Assembly: GCF_001949145.1 (NCBI RefSeq)
Contig: NW_019091700.1
Coordinates: 51,503-115,502, forward strand
DNA: 64,000 bases
Origin: Acanthaster planci
Lineage: Eukaryota > Echinodermata > Asteroidea > Valvatida > Acanthasteridae
Direction of reading: 5' to 3'
Shown here: one piece after another, positions 37,248 through 49,700 of the stretch
Position numbering within the stretch: the first letter of the stretch is position 1
Layout of the letters: every line of letters begins with the position of its first letter
Notes under the pieces: generated by a model
Told to the model about the DNA's origin: nothing
Database searches by the model: none
Seen by the model: only the letters and a program-made list of their open reading frames with translations
Translations under genes and position numbers: made by a program

Positions 37248-40200
37248 GTACGTGTCTTTAAAGTCAAGGCTTATAATTGGCATCATCCGCAATAATCTGG
37301 AATTTTTGAATTTGTTCTGCAAAAAGATACACATGTACATGAAGGCAGTCTTTTGTTTTGTAATGATTTTGGGTTGTACTTATGCCTTCAGGCTGAAAGC
37401 TGAAGTGTTGCATCACACCCATACAACAGTGCGGTCAGTGACCTCCCTTTAACAGTGTTGAATCCTATGTTTTAAATGTTAAGTCTAACATTTTAATTTT
37501 AAAATTAGCATTAAACTGTTAATTCGACATTTAAATATCAAGGGGAAAATGTTGAATTAACATTTAAATTGTTGAATTAATTCTTTAACTCTTCAAGCTG
37601 ATATTTAAAGTGCAAGGTTTAACCTTTAAAATGTTGGATTCAGCACTTTAATAGAGTGTCTTTGAGTGCAGAACAAAGATCTTGGAGATTGTAAAATGCC
37701 AACAGAACTAAAAATAAATATTTCCATCTGCAAAGCATTTTTGTTTTAAATAGATAGCAGAGTAAAGTGACAGAGGAAAGTCAGCCAAATTTTTGGTCGG
37801 CAGTCAAAGGCCCTTGCATAGAACCAGAGGAATACCTGCCGCAGTGTTTTCATGGCCAATTGCATTACATGGTCTGGAGAAACCACCAATGACATTGATG
37901 CAGCAATTGGCAAGACAGGGTCATGTTTACTAATGTTGCATGATGGCCGTCGGGTCTGCAGTGCTGTACATCAGTGCCTTGAAAAAAATAAAATCGAAAA
38001 CATAGAAACATTGTCTTTTAGCCAGAGTAGGAGGGATATGGTGAAATCTGTGCAGGTGGTATTTGTAGGAGAAAAAAAGAAAGGGGTATTGAAATACGGT
38101 TCAGAGGACTGACACTCCATTTCTCTGTTTTCCCCTTTAATCACAGTCATTGAAATGACCAACAACACCCCAAAAGCATAGCATTGAATATATCTTTGCA
38201 GAGAAGTAGTTAATTGAAAAAAGAAGAAGTGATTTCAATAATTTAATAAGTCAAACACAGTTAAACTGCTTCAGGTTAAAATAGGCTTGTGCACAAATGA
38301 AAATGTGAAATACAAACTATCATGCATTTGTCAATAAAGCTGGTTAACAGGAGCCAGATTGGACTGTTCAGAGTTATAGGCTGCCTCCGAAATGTGAGGT
38401 CATCATTGCCTGGCAGCAACATGAGTTGTGGATTTAGCTGACCTGTTGGCTTCCAATGACGCATTCTATAATTGCCAGCCAAAGAAAGGTAATTAGTACG
38501 CGGTCACAATCAAGCTCATCACCAGTCACTTAATGGTTAAGGACAAGTCTATCAAGTCAAATCGCATATCAGATCGCCAGGCTTTTCACCGTTCATTCGA
38601 TCGGCCTTGAGTTCATTAGAGTGGTTTGACTTGAGAATGAAAAATTGGGGGTCTGAATCGTAGAGGATTCAACAGTACAGGATTGATTTGCAAAAGATGT
38701 TTTGACATTAAAAACTGTGAGACAGTTGCTGAATCCACGTTTGCACTGTTCATCTGCATCTGCTCATCTAGTCAAAAGAAGCAATCTTTAGACGTAGTGG
38801 GTTAGTGTATCGAGTGCTGATTGCCATTGATGCTAACCTCAATTTCACTGGAACCTCCAAAATTTTGTATTGACAGTACAGTTGTACATGTGACCTGGGA
38901 TTTCATATTCACCAAATGCATTCAAAAGTATAGAAACCTCTCAAAATGAGGCAGAATTATTCCCTGGTACTGTAGTCAGTTGGTCGTGATGTGTTGCCTG
39001 CAACCTTGCCTAACGACCATCAGAATTTTCGACCACTGGTCAGTTACTCATTCTGACTTTGATAACCGAAGTTGAACTGTTTTGTGACATCCTGTCATCT
39101 CTCACATTTTACTATCGGTTACATTTCTCGCTGCGTACACGGTCTTGGTCATTTTGCACAATTAGTGGCTCCCTCTGCACTTAGATACGATAAAGGGCTG
39201 TTGATAACCAATGATGCAGTCTTGCCCTGGGGCTTGGTCCCAAATGTTCCATCTAGTCCCCACCAGCCATCGTTAGAGTGTCATTAGTCGCACTGATCTT
39301 GCCATGGATACCAGGAGGTGGCCTCTCCTAAGTTGCTTTGTGGTGGGGACTCTGCATCCTGAGCCGCTCAGCAGAAACGTTTGAAATTAAATAACGTTTG
39401 CAAATTTATCGCCCGCCGGTCCTAATAGCACAGATCCCCCGCTGCCGGCAAGGTCTAAGACAACAGACCTTTGCTATGATTTATGCACCCCGGCTGCCTG
39501 GAAAACAGCTCTTGCATGACATTAGTGTCATTACGTACTGTAAGGATATTCCCGACAGTCCGACTTGGTAGATAAGAATCCAGGCACAGAATCCTGTCGG
39601 CAACATTGTGATATCCGCTCCCCCCCCCCAATCCTCTATCTTTTACATCTTTCTAATAATCCTTTTTTTCTGCCCTGTACTCTGAGGCCATTGAATTAAT
39701 TGCTGCATCTGTGAAAAAAAACCTGCTCCTAAGGGAGTCGGGGAAAAGATGATCAACCAGCAGAAAAACCCCAGGCAAGGGGACATTAGATGGTCCCCGG
39801 GGGGAGATGTGACGTTTATTGCTGGGCCCCTTGGGGACGGTCCCCACCGTCATCTCCGTGAGCAGCGTGCGGAGGCATACCAGCAGCATTAATTAGCCCT
39901 CAGAAAGTCCATTTAATCAGCTGGAATAATGCATAACTCCACTGTTTTCCCAGCTTTAATGCCCTTCCTGCCTGTGGCTGTGGCCTTCCTGTCTTGTCAG
40001 TCAGGAAGCCTTTCGTATCCTTGTTTTGTGCTTAATATGCACATTTTCCATTTGATGAATTTATATCGTTGCTATGGATTTCATGGCCATTTTACATTGA
40101 CATACATTTTGAAGTTGTCTTATTTCGGAAATGGCCCTCTACGCCTTTGCACCCCTTTTCACAACAAAATGGTGAAAGAAAGATAATTGTAGAAACTCAT

Positions 40201-40388
40201 CACACAAGAAAGTGGGAAAATTTTAACACAGAGACAACTAAAAAGAAACAGAACACAGAAAAACACAGGAAACATCAAAACCATGGAGAGTTGTTAGGGT
40301 TCAGTTGTTGAGAATTACTTTATTTACTTTAAGCACTTGTTTTAGTGAGCAATAGAATTTTATTGATTACAACTTTTCTCCCCTCTAG
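37248..40388 (+). other. TBCD: TBCD last intron (3,141 bp)
   Basis: The intron runs from gtacgt to cttttctcccctctag. It includes the AT-rich degenerate tract at 37452-37652. From about 38.5 kb on, CpG dinucleotides become more frequent. The stretch 39300-39920 has a few AATTAA/TAAT-type cores in GC-rich surroundings. I saw no exon in it. Confidence 0.55.
37452..37652. repeat. Degenerate TTAAATGTT/AACATTTAA tract
   Basis: About 200 bases are built from variants of a partly palindromic word: ttttaaatgtt, aacattttaa, ttaaactgtt, aattcgacatttaaa, gttgaattaacatttaaa, ttgttgaattaat, tttaacctttaaaatgttg. It is similar in style to the CAATTG tract at 196-668 but uses a different core. Confidence 0.65.
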
Positions 40389-40448
40389 AGTGCAAAAGCA
40401 ACAGATTCCAACCCAGCCAACCAAACCGAGTTACCAAGCCAAACATGA
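40389..40448 (+). CDS. TBCD: Probable TBCD terminal coding exon and stop
   Basis: After the previous exon ends in phase 0 (…PVLK), the acceptor cttttctcccctctag opens SAKATDSNPANQTELPSQT and TGA at 40446-40448. The tail is short, polar and unconserved, as in vertebrate TBCD, which ends about a dozen residues after the RP motif. No homology can confirm it. An acceptor two bases later (agag|tgc) would instead give a longer basic tail (CKSNRFQPSQ..., stop near 40528). A third frame open through 40533 has no matching acceptor phase. A polyadenylation signal follows at 40742. The alternative is that the protein ends by retention of the preceding intron (stop at 37295). Confidence 0.5.
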   Translation, partial: SAKATDSNPANQTELPSQT

Positions 40449-40769
40449 TACCACTGGGGTCAAAGGTCAGCCTTTTCTGCTTCGTATTCCATTTAGGCGA
40501 GGTAGAGACGAGATTGTGATTGGTCCTTCATAGGTCGGCCCCGGTACTTCGTGGAGTAATGTGATTGGACAGTTGATGATTTTGGAACCAGTGAGAGTTT
40601 CAGAGGTCACTGGAAAGAGGCTTCATTGAAAAACCCTCCCCACTCCCGATTTAGTTTGTATTCATGCATAATGCAATTTGGCAGGATTTTGTAAACAGGC
40701 TTACATAAACTTTAGTAGCGTAATTGGTATTGGTGTGCGCGAATAAAAAAGTTTCGTTGTTCGTTGCTG
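40449..40769 (+). other. TBCD: Probable TBCD 3' UTR
   Basis: The stretch from the putative stop to just beyond AATAAA is about 320 bases long and non-coding in all frames of interest. Its extent depends on the terminal exon call. Confidence 0.4.
40742..40747 (+). terminator. TBCD: Canonical AATAAA polyadenylation signal for TBCD
   Basis: AATAAA occurs 294 bases after the putative stop, with a GU-rich stretch (gtttcgttgttcgttgctg) immediately downstream that would serve as the cleavage-stimulating element. It lies at the CpG-density shift that marks the apparent gene end. Confidence 0.5.
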
Positions 40770-43700
40770 CCTGGAAAATATCTGATCTAGCACACTTTAA
40801 GATTTAAAATGTAAGTAAACAGGATAATTTTCAAATTAGCTTTTGGGCAGGTGATATATATGCAGGGGAGGAATGGACTCTCGAAAACTTTGTCATTTGA
40901 AGATACTTGCAAATCACTACGAACTACGAACTAGGTTCAAAGCCCACGTGAGCTGGCTTTTGGGGCGTTGTAAGTCTTTAAGTTACTCTGCTGCTGAACC
41001 TAAGAACTCTGTTGGTAAACCATAGGCATGTGTCAGACTTCCACAACTTCGAAGAATAGTAATAACTGCAATCTACCACGTAGCCTTGTCATTTTCACTT
41101 TGCGTATCCTAATATCTGATACGGATAATATAAGAAAAAAAGTCTAGATGGTCGTAAATTCTCGAGAGCTTAAAAGGCTCCAACGGTGTCATAAGTTGGA
41201 ATGTTAGGGCGCTCGTTAAAATCCAGCTCAGCAGTTGTCATTTTAGAGATTTATAGTTCTCCTTGGCAAAGAGTGTCTCCCCTTTAAAAATAAGCACAGG
41301 CTTTTAAAAAAAGCAGGCCCCTGGTCATGTTTCGCAAGCAGCCTGTCAATAAAGGAAACGGTAATAAACTAAGAGCCCGAGAGATGATAACAATGCCCGC
41401 TAAGTGCAATGCTTCATCAAAACAGCATAACTAAAATAGACCTTGTCCCTTGATTTGGCATTTCATAAGTGGTCTCTCTCCAGAGCAAAAAAAAGGGAGT
41501 CCATTCTAATAATTAAGCAACGGCCAAATGTGATTATCACTTCCGCTTGTTTTCGCGCAATCTCTCAAAGGCTTCGCTGCTGATTCCCAGAGTGCTTCGT
41601 GGATTTTTTGGGTTTTTTGTTTGTTTCAAATGCACGCACACGACAAGTCTCGACGCCCATGCAAGTGGTTTGAGGAGAATAGGAAGACATCGTCAAGCCA
41701 GGAGCGATCTCGGTGATGGGGTGGAGTAATCAACGCAGTGGGATAATGCCCCTCCGTACATTTAACACGATCAGCGTCGAGTGAGCGGCCTCGATGCCAT
41801 CAATTCTTGATTCTTGATGGTTCAATCGAATCAAGGTGGCAAACAGCATTTCAGGTGATAAACATTCAGGACGTTCAGTAAAAGAAAAAATGCCTGGAGG
41901 GAACTTTCTATAAGAAGTTTACTGTTAATACGAAGGTTACTGGTGTTAACAAAATCAGACAGAAAGTTCTCATAAAAATCGAAAGTCGAGTCGTTCCTTT
42001 GGGTCAGGAGCCTGTCATATTTGCTGCGCAAAACTTGTGGGCAAGTTGGGTCAAGAACCATTGGGTATGGTCATGCGTGCTGGCCATGGCTGATCATGCC
42101 GCTGGTAAAAATGTAATGGAAGGTAATTTTAGTGAAAGGGAAAACTACAAATGCATTTTGGAACAACATACTTGTAATGAGAGCTCACATTGGATTTGGT
42201 TAAAATGATTGTCCAGTCGCCATGGAAGGATGTTGTACCTAGACGTCTACGCATCTCGTCTGCTGAAAAGACTGTCACGTCATTTTAATCGTAGTCTCAG
42301 CTCTCCCATTCTTTAAATGATTTTGGCAGGGTGAAAGCCTCGAAATGCCCCAGTGGCAGTACTTTCGGCTTGTTCGAAGTACACCTTCACGTTGGTGATG
42401 AAAAAGTCCATTTTGAGCAGGTTTTTGTTTAAGGTTTTCGGTCCAGCTGTATACCTTCCTGGAAGTTTATTAATAAGGAATGAAATTCTACATACCTACC
42501 GCCGGGAGCTATGAATATGATTAATATTGTATTACCGTCTTCACCTTTCAATATTCCGGGCCAATTGGCCTCTACTGGGAAACAGTTCTCGGTGAATATC
42601 ACAGTGTTGGCTCGAGGCCGTCTGACGACATACTCTATATCTGACCCAACCCGCATCAGCGAACCACTCCCAAGGACCTGATCGCAAGTAGCCACAACAA
42701 ACAGGACGTAAGGGGGGGGAGCTTTGCCAACCTACGGACAGAGACATTTTGTCTTTTGTAACTGTGTGTTGCTGGCCGCATAAGACTGGTATTGGTGCGC
42801 ATGCGTTCACAGGTGTCCAACTTGGAAACCATGTGCCAAGCAAAAAAAAAACACACACGCAAAATGGTTATGCTGTCATCAGTAAAACTTGCTAAATGGT
42901 TACATTTTTGTTGAACTCTGTTTTGCTCTACTTTTTGCCCCCCCCCAAAAAAAATCACTATCCAAATTTCATGAATTGTTGTTTGGTATCAATTTTAAGC
43001 TTAGAATGTTACCTTTTGAAACTGAAGATTCCATCTAACTCTGATGACGCTTGACGGCGATAATAATCTTGATTACATAAGACAAGTGCTTTTTGTTCTG
43101 TCCAATTCGGGGGATTACCCCGTGTAATATAAGCAGGGAAGAACGAGATCAATGTAAGATCTGACCGTAAATTTTTGGTAGTATACCGGTAGTGTAGTAC
43201 GTATTGCCCCAAAAGTGTCTGATTTTCAAGCAGTATGTGGGCACACTTGTTTTGGACTGAAAATGTTTATTTTCACATAAGCGAGATTTTAAAAAATAAT
43301 ACAAGGTAGTTGTACATCAAAGGAAAGTGTTTCGGTATGCATGGATTCTGCTCACCTGCACCACCGGAGTATTTTCACACAAACGTATCGCAGTTTCACT
43401 TTGATGTATATCGTTGCATATTTGCATATTATACCAAGACCATGTATAGTGCAGATTATGTCCTTCCGTTATGGTAGAATTACTGTCGAGCCCTCTTTCG
43501 GGACACCAAATATACTGGAACAAAGGGTGGTATTTTGTGAAGGCAGTTGTAAGATAGTATATGGCTGAGGTATTTGGTCATTTTGAGAAGGAATCCGAAT
43601 GACTGTGGTGAGGGAAGATGCGATGATAATTATGAAAACGTCAAGTATTTGGTAAAAGGACTCGGACTCTAGTCAAGCACCTTTTTCCCGTGTCATGTTG

Positions 43701-46700
43701 TATCCACACTCCCTTCTCCCTACTCATCCAGTGTGCATGCACGTGCGCGTAGCCTTGATGCTAAAGTTTGATTTCTGAGCACATGCGTACCACCAGATAG
43801 TTGATTTCATCAGGAGCTGGGAAAAAGGAGTCGGCAACTGCCCTGCCGATGCCCGGAAGTAATCATTTTGCCCCACTTGTCTTCAGCACAAACCAAGTGC
43901 CATAGCCAATGTTCCAATTGGGCCTCTTGGCAATGATGTACATGTAACATGTAGTTCCCTGTTTGATTAAGTGTATAAATGGACTAGACGTTTTTTGTGG
44001 TTCATGGTGTCGCACCAGGTGATGCCTAATGAATGAATGAGTGTTTGGTGTGCGTAAATGAAGTAGGGCTTGTTGTCTATTTTGTGCAAATGAGAATTTC
44101 TAACATCGTGAAAAATGAAAAAGAAGCTGTCATTTTAAATAGGTTTGCGCAGCACATTTCTCCTTTTTTTATCATTTCATTTTTATATGAAGCTGAATGG
44201 GAGGGAATTGACTCAGTATCCATTTCCATCTGTAATGAATGTGGGATGTTATACTTGTTCCCCCTGAATCAGCGTAATGTAACAACAAAGATATGCGTAT
44301 CCCAGCACGGAATAAAGTATATGAAAAACTGAAAAAGTGTCTTATTGTTATTAAGTACTGTTGTTTTTAATCCCAAAATACATTTTGATATCTTTAAATG
44401 TGGATGTTGACACAACCTTATTTAAGGTAAAATTGCTTATAAAACAAACGTGCAAATTAAAAAGACAGCAGAAGTTTGCCTGCTATAAGACGTGAAACCC
44501 GTAGAATGTCATGCAAATCCCACTGTGGATCCCACTGTGGAAATGGACGGGTTCTTCTTTTGTAATCTTGCCAACACCAGCAGTATTCGTGAATATGGCT
44601 TTTATTTGCCCAAAGTTAGTAAAGACCTGGTTGCGTGCGTTAAGACCAGATTGCGTACGTTTAAAACGAAAGTTGCGTTGTCTGAGAAAATGTTGTGTAA
44701 GAAAGCAATGGCTGAAAATCTCCCATTTTTTCAGAATGGCACGCACTGTGTACCTGTGCGTGACTTTCCTGTAGAATTATTTGCGAGGGAGGGAAAACCG
44801 TTCCGAGGTTATAGGAAAAGAATCTTTGCTGTAACGGCAGTCTGCGATAACCGACCACGGGTGGTATTGACGGGAGAGATGCGACTGGGGACTTAGACCT
44901 GCAGATCGCAAAGCTGATGTAACTCTCACGTCCCATCTCTCAATCACGGGAAATTTTGTGGAGGAAAAAATTGTATTTTTGCCTGAGCAGCGAGCTATAA
45001 TTGAAACGAGGTCTTTTTATACCAGAGAGACTTGAGTTTCTTGTTATTGGCTGCCCCTTTGTACATAAATCCAATTTCAGAAATCGGCCTTGGCTTGGAG
45101 CCGTATAAATAGGTGGAAGGCGTTTGCGTGTGTACGTTGCAATCCAGTTCTTTTTTTTTTTTTGAAAGCTGTCCGCGTGGCCTTAATTTCCACCTGCACA
45201 TTTTAATGTGTGTTACATTGTATCCAAGCTTGTACACTTTTTCATGCGTTCATGCCTTAACCTTGGTTGTTGCTGAAAGTGGTCGAGAAATTCCCGAGTA
45301 CTGAATGGCATAACCTTTAGGGGGGAATCCTTGCTCCAACCGATATGTCATTTTGCGGATAGGATTTTGACCTCTGCACTACCAAAACCTATCGCTGTTG
45401 TTTACATTATTGAGCAAGTTGACGCGATTCCAGTGGTGTCCTCGTTACTACCTTCGTTAGTCAATGTCTTCTTTGTAAGCTTGCGTTTATTACTCGTAGA
45501 CACCAACTTTATTGGAATGTTCAATATTAATGTACATGCACTGTTACTTTGTACCATCGGCATTTAATCATAAAGATCTCTATAATAGACATTTTATTTC
45601 AGTTTTAAAATATTTTTCTGGTAACTGTATTGAACCACCAGTGCAGTTCAAGTAGGCCTACCCGTGCTATTCAGATAACACCAAAGCTTTGGCAGTCCAA
45701 CGCCATTTTGGAAATCTTATCAAAACAATGAGACCAGATTTGTAAGCTTAAAGACACATTGTCGTCATAATGAAGGCATGCTCTCTGTAATTTGAAGCAA
45801 GGTGTTTTCTCGAACACATTCATTGGTAATGTTTGACTGAATTAAGGCCATAACAAATTATAGTTTCAATACGGGCGATTCACAATAGTGCGCCTCCAAG
45901 AGTTCGCGTTGGCCAGTCACAATGCGCGAAATCTGTCGACCCTTTTCAAACGCCCGTACTTCCGGGTCATTTTCTGTTTGAAGTTGGAAGGCCCTTTCTG
46001 TATCGTTTTGCTGTATCCACAGGATGTGCCTATAACGGTCTCTCCGGCATGTAATTATTATTATGGCTGATGGATATGTGTATTCTCGTGAAAGAATCGA
46101 CGTATAGTTTGGTTGCTTGGAGCTTGCACCAGCCATGTTCTAGAAGTGGGTGTTTTAATCCAGAAAGGCCATATCAATAATTGAACGGCAGCTCGTCGAT
46201 CGTGATCGTGCTGCCGCACGCGCGCTCTTCCTGCATGCAGGTGGGAGTACGCACCGACGAGCAAAACTGGAGGAGTGATGATCGGGAAACCTGGCAAGGG
46301 CAGGCGGGCCGGTGCAGTCCAAAGCTCCATGGCAGAAGAGCCCCGCTTCTCAGGCGGTAGTCTTTCAGGAAATGCCCACTCGCTCGCGGTTGGAAACAAA
46401 AATGATGATAGCTCGACTCTGCTATCAAGATGGAAATGAGAGCATTAATATGATTTATCGCTTTGCCCGCGAGGCTAAATGGTTGCCGGAGTAAATCACT
46501 CCCATCCATAATTCAACCTATCTGACTTGGAGTGGAGAGATGATGGGGACGGTAGTTTCAGTTTTTGTATTTTGTTGTTATTTTATGCCCTGAAGGGTTT
46601 AGTCGAACCTACTTTGGTGAAGCGACATCTTTTGGGCGATGTCTGATGTGGTGTTTGTTATCATTGTGTTTGCGTCGCCGTCGTGACGATGTCTGACGTA

Positions 46701-49700
46701 CCAGCACAAATAAAGCCTCCAAAGTCAGGAAATCGGCATCGTATCCCACGACTGTCATGGGCAGAGTCCAGTTTTTCCCACGCGGTGCAATATAAAAACA
46801 ATGACGAGAGATGAGCCCTCTGTCATGTTGCACCAGATCGTACTTACTGGTTTTGCTTAGCGTCGATACTGTTAAGAACACTCTTGTCAGACAATGGACC
46901 TGTGACATACTGAACTGAACTTGTGCAAACGAATTACAATCATAGGTATCCGAAGTCTTGTGCCTCGTACGATGAAAACACCCTCGTTGGTTGGTCTGTA
47001 GTTCAAATCGGCCCCAGTAATCATTCGCACGCGTAGGAGCTAGTATCTCACGAAGCCCGAGAAACTACGATCGCCAGAATTTCCGGCGTCTTAATGTGGT
47101 ATCATTTTATCCCATTAAGGAGAGGCCCGCGTGAAAGTGATATGACCACTTAAGTATGTACGCATATTCGAGACTTAGTTTGTTGGATCCTTTTTATAAA
47201 CTGTCTATCCAAACCACCTGTTTGTCGTATTCGTTTAGAGAAATAACCATAACTTAACTTAATATAACCATTGATCCGTCTGGGTGACCACAGAGGATCT
47301 TCTCTTAAAGATCCAAGTTAAAGGGGTGATTTCGTTGCGAATCGTTTTATTCTGAGCATCGCCCTCCTGTAAGTTATTTGGCGCTCTTCTTGGTACGTCG
47401 GTTTCCTGAGTTATCTTGTGCAGATCATAAAAGGAAAGTGGAAGGCCACGGTTGAATGTTTTCAACGATTGTATCATGTCAATTTGAAGTGCTCACATTA
47501 ACGACAGTCCGTCGTGCATTTTGAACATTAAACATCATGCATCCTAGCGCCGGCACTCGCAGAGAGGTTCAAACAGTGAACTTGGTGCTATAGGGAAAGA
47601 GTTGCAGCTGCGCCCTGGTTGGTAGAAAAAGGAAAAGCGAGTAACGGAGCTGTCAGCACGTGCTGAGCAATGCAGAACACACCGTGTAATATATGGGTCC
47701 CATGCCAGAACGTGTAGGTTCACTGAGGGGTGACTGACTAGCCCAAGCCTGTAGTGATGTGAGGCTTGGCACCTGGGTGTGTAGTCTGGGTGTTACGGCG
47801 TTTGCTGGTATACCAGGATGTGGGACGAAGGGGTACCCCCCCTTACCTGTCCAATCCCTATACACACTTTAGACTATTGTTACCTAACACATCCCCCTAG
47901 AAGTTTGTAAAGAATTCCTCAGATTCTGATAAAAAATGACCTACACTAAGGCGCGGGGGGGTTTCTCTCCGTCCCATATGTTGCTTCAAATGTTCTGCGG
48001 GGCCTACTCACAAAGAAGCCGTGCTGAAAGATGTGTGCCGTAATATGAGAATTATAATTGTTCGTCCCCGCACGCCAACCAATCGGAGCCTTGGTTAGAA
48101 GACAACCAATGCTTTTGATTTGGTCTACAGCTGTCAGCTGATCAATGCGACGTGATGTCTGGTGCCCCACCCGATCATCACATGGATTGATACCGCGGCA
48201 TCATGCGCTTGCCTGAGGGCTGTCGATCCAAAATGGACGCCAGTGGCGTCAACAACGAGTGTTAGTAGGTGACGCGATGACGACACTACCCAATATAACC
48301 GGGTGATAAACCCAAGCGCTTCCATGAAGGCAATTAATTTGAAGTGGTTTCGTCACAGATTTTATTATATTAAGTTAAAAATTCAAACCAAATCGTTCCT
48401 TAAGTTCAATTTCACAAAATTTGTAAAAACCCAATTTAATCATAGAAGAGCCGTTGAAGGGAAAATTCCTTGCGGTGGGGGCGACCGGGTTACCCTATAG
48501 AAACAAGAGCAGTCTGTAATCACGAAGTGATGAGACACCAAGTAACCTTATCATCACCACCTTATTATTAAACCGCCAGCGTCTCCATCGCACCTTCAGC
48601 CCGGCTCGGCCGCTAGCTCGTGATTTTTGGATCGGCTAGATATTTTCCCCCCACTTTAGTAACAAGGCGACTGTAGCAAGGCAGTAATGATCCGCCAGTC
48701 CTGCCGGCGATGCCTGAACACCCAGAGCCGTGCGTGTTTTTGTTTCTAAAGTCTTTCTCCTGCGGCCATTGCATACTGATAGCATTAAATGGAGGTTTGC
48801 GGCTTTTTCATGCAAACAGTGGTACTGGTCCCGCCGGTCACCTTGAATCGCCTGCCCGAAAAGACATGATTTTTCTTAGCTTGCCAAAAAAAAAAAGAGA
48901 GAAAATTTCTGGTTAGATCGCTGCGGAGCCGAGTACATCAAGCTGCTTCGTTTGATCCTGGTAACCTTTTTTCCATCGACGCCTGCTCAATGAGCTTCGT
49001 GATTTGATTTCAGCAGAGGCTCGAACAACGATAGGATCATCTGTATTATTAGTCACCAGCGGCATGACATTTTGTGTGCCCATGAGCTGCACACTTTATC
49101 GCAATTTCTTAGCTACGCGTGGAGGTGCTTAACTAATAAACTGCAGCCTTGTTTGAACTGCTTTCACGCTGGTATTAAAGTAGGCTCAGTGTCCGGTTAA
49201 TCCAACTTTAAGCTTGTGGCGTTCTTGTATGACCAACCAACCCAGCATCTTTCATGTTATATGTCGGTAGAAATTTCAACCAACCGCTCACAGTTCCAAT
49301 TATTATACCAAAGATGGTCCGGTCGGACACGGCCATCACTACGGTCACTATGTGACTGCGTTTATTAACCGAGCAATGAAATGACTAGTTTGTTTAAGAA
49401 GACCATCTTTGAGTCTTTGAAACTTCAGACCAGTAATTCTCCAGGCTTATTGCGCTGCCTTTTAATACAAAATTTTGGCACCCTCCTTTCTACGCGTTTC
49501 ATGGCTACTTTATGTATCAAATTGTCATTGCAGAATTACGAATAGGCCTACACAGTAGATCCATTATTTTTTCATCGATTCTCTCAATAGCACGATCCCT
49601 GTACGTTCTCTTTTGAGCTGCAAAAAATTATCCCCCCCCCCGCTATTGAGTCGTGCAGTATTTTTAGGGGCCTATATAGCTGAAAACAGGCATAAGATAT

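Noticed and set aside
40345-40533. 63-codon frame (…VQKQQIPTQPTKPS…) as the TBCD C-terminus
   Set aside because: Its reading frame cannot be joined to the phase-0 end of the previous exon through any AG acceptor present.
44492-44896. 134-codon + strand frame as a gene
   Set aside because: No family resemblance, low protein-like character, an internal tandem (cccactgtggatcccactgt), and overlapping frames on both strands.
46061-46509. Two long overlapping minus-strand frames
   Set aside because: They overlap in different frames in a GC-rich stretch where stops are rare, and neither shows a conserved motif.
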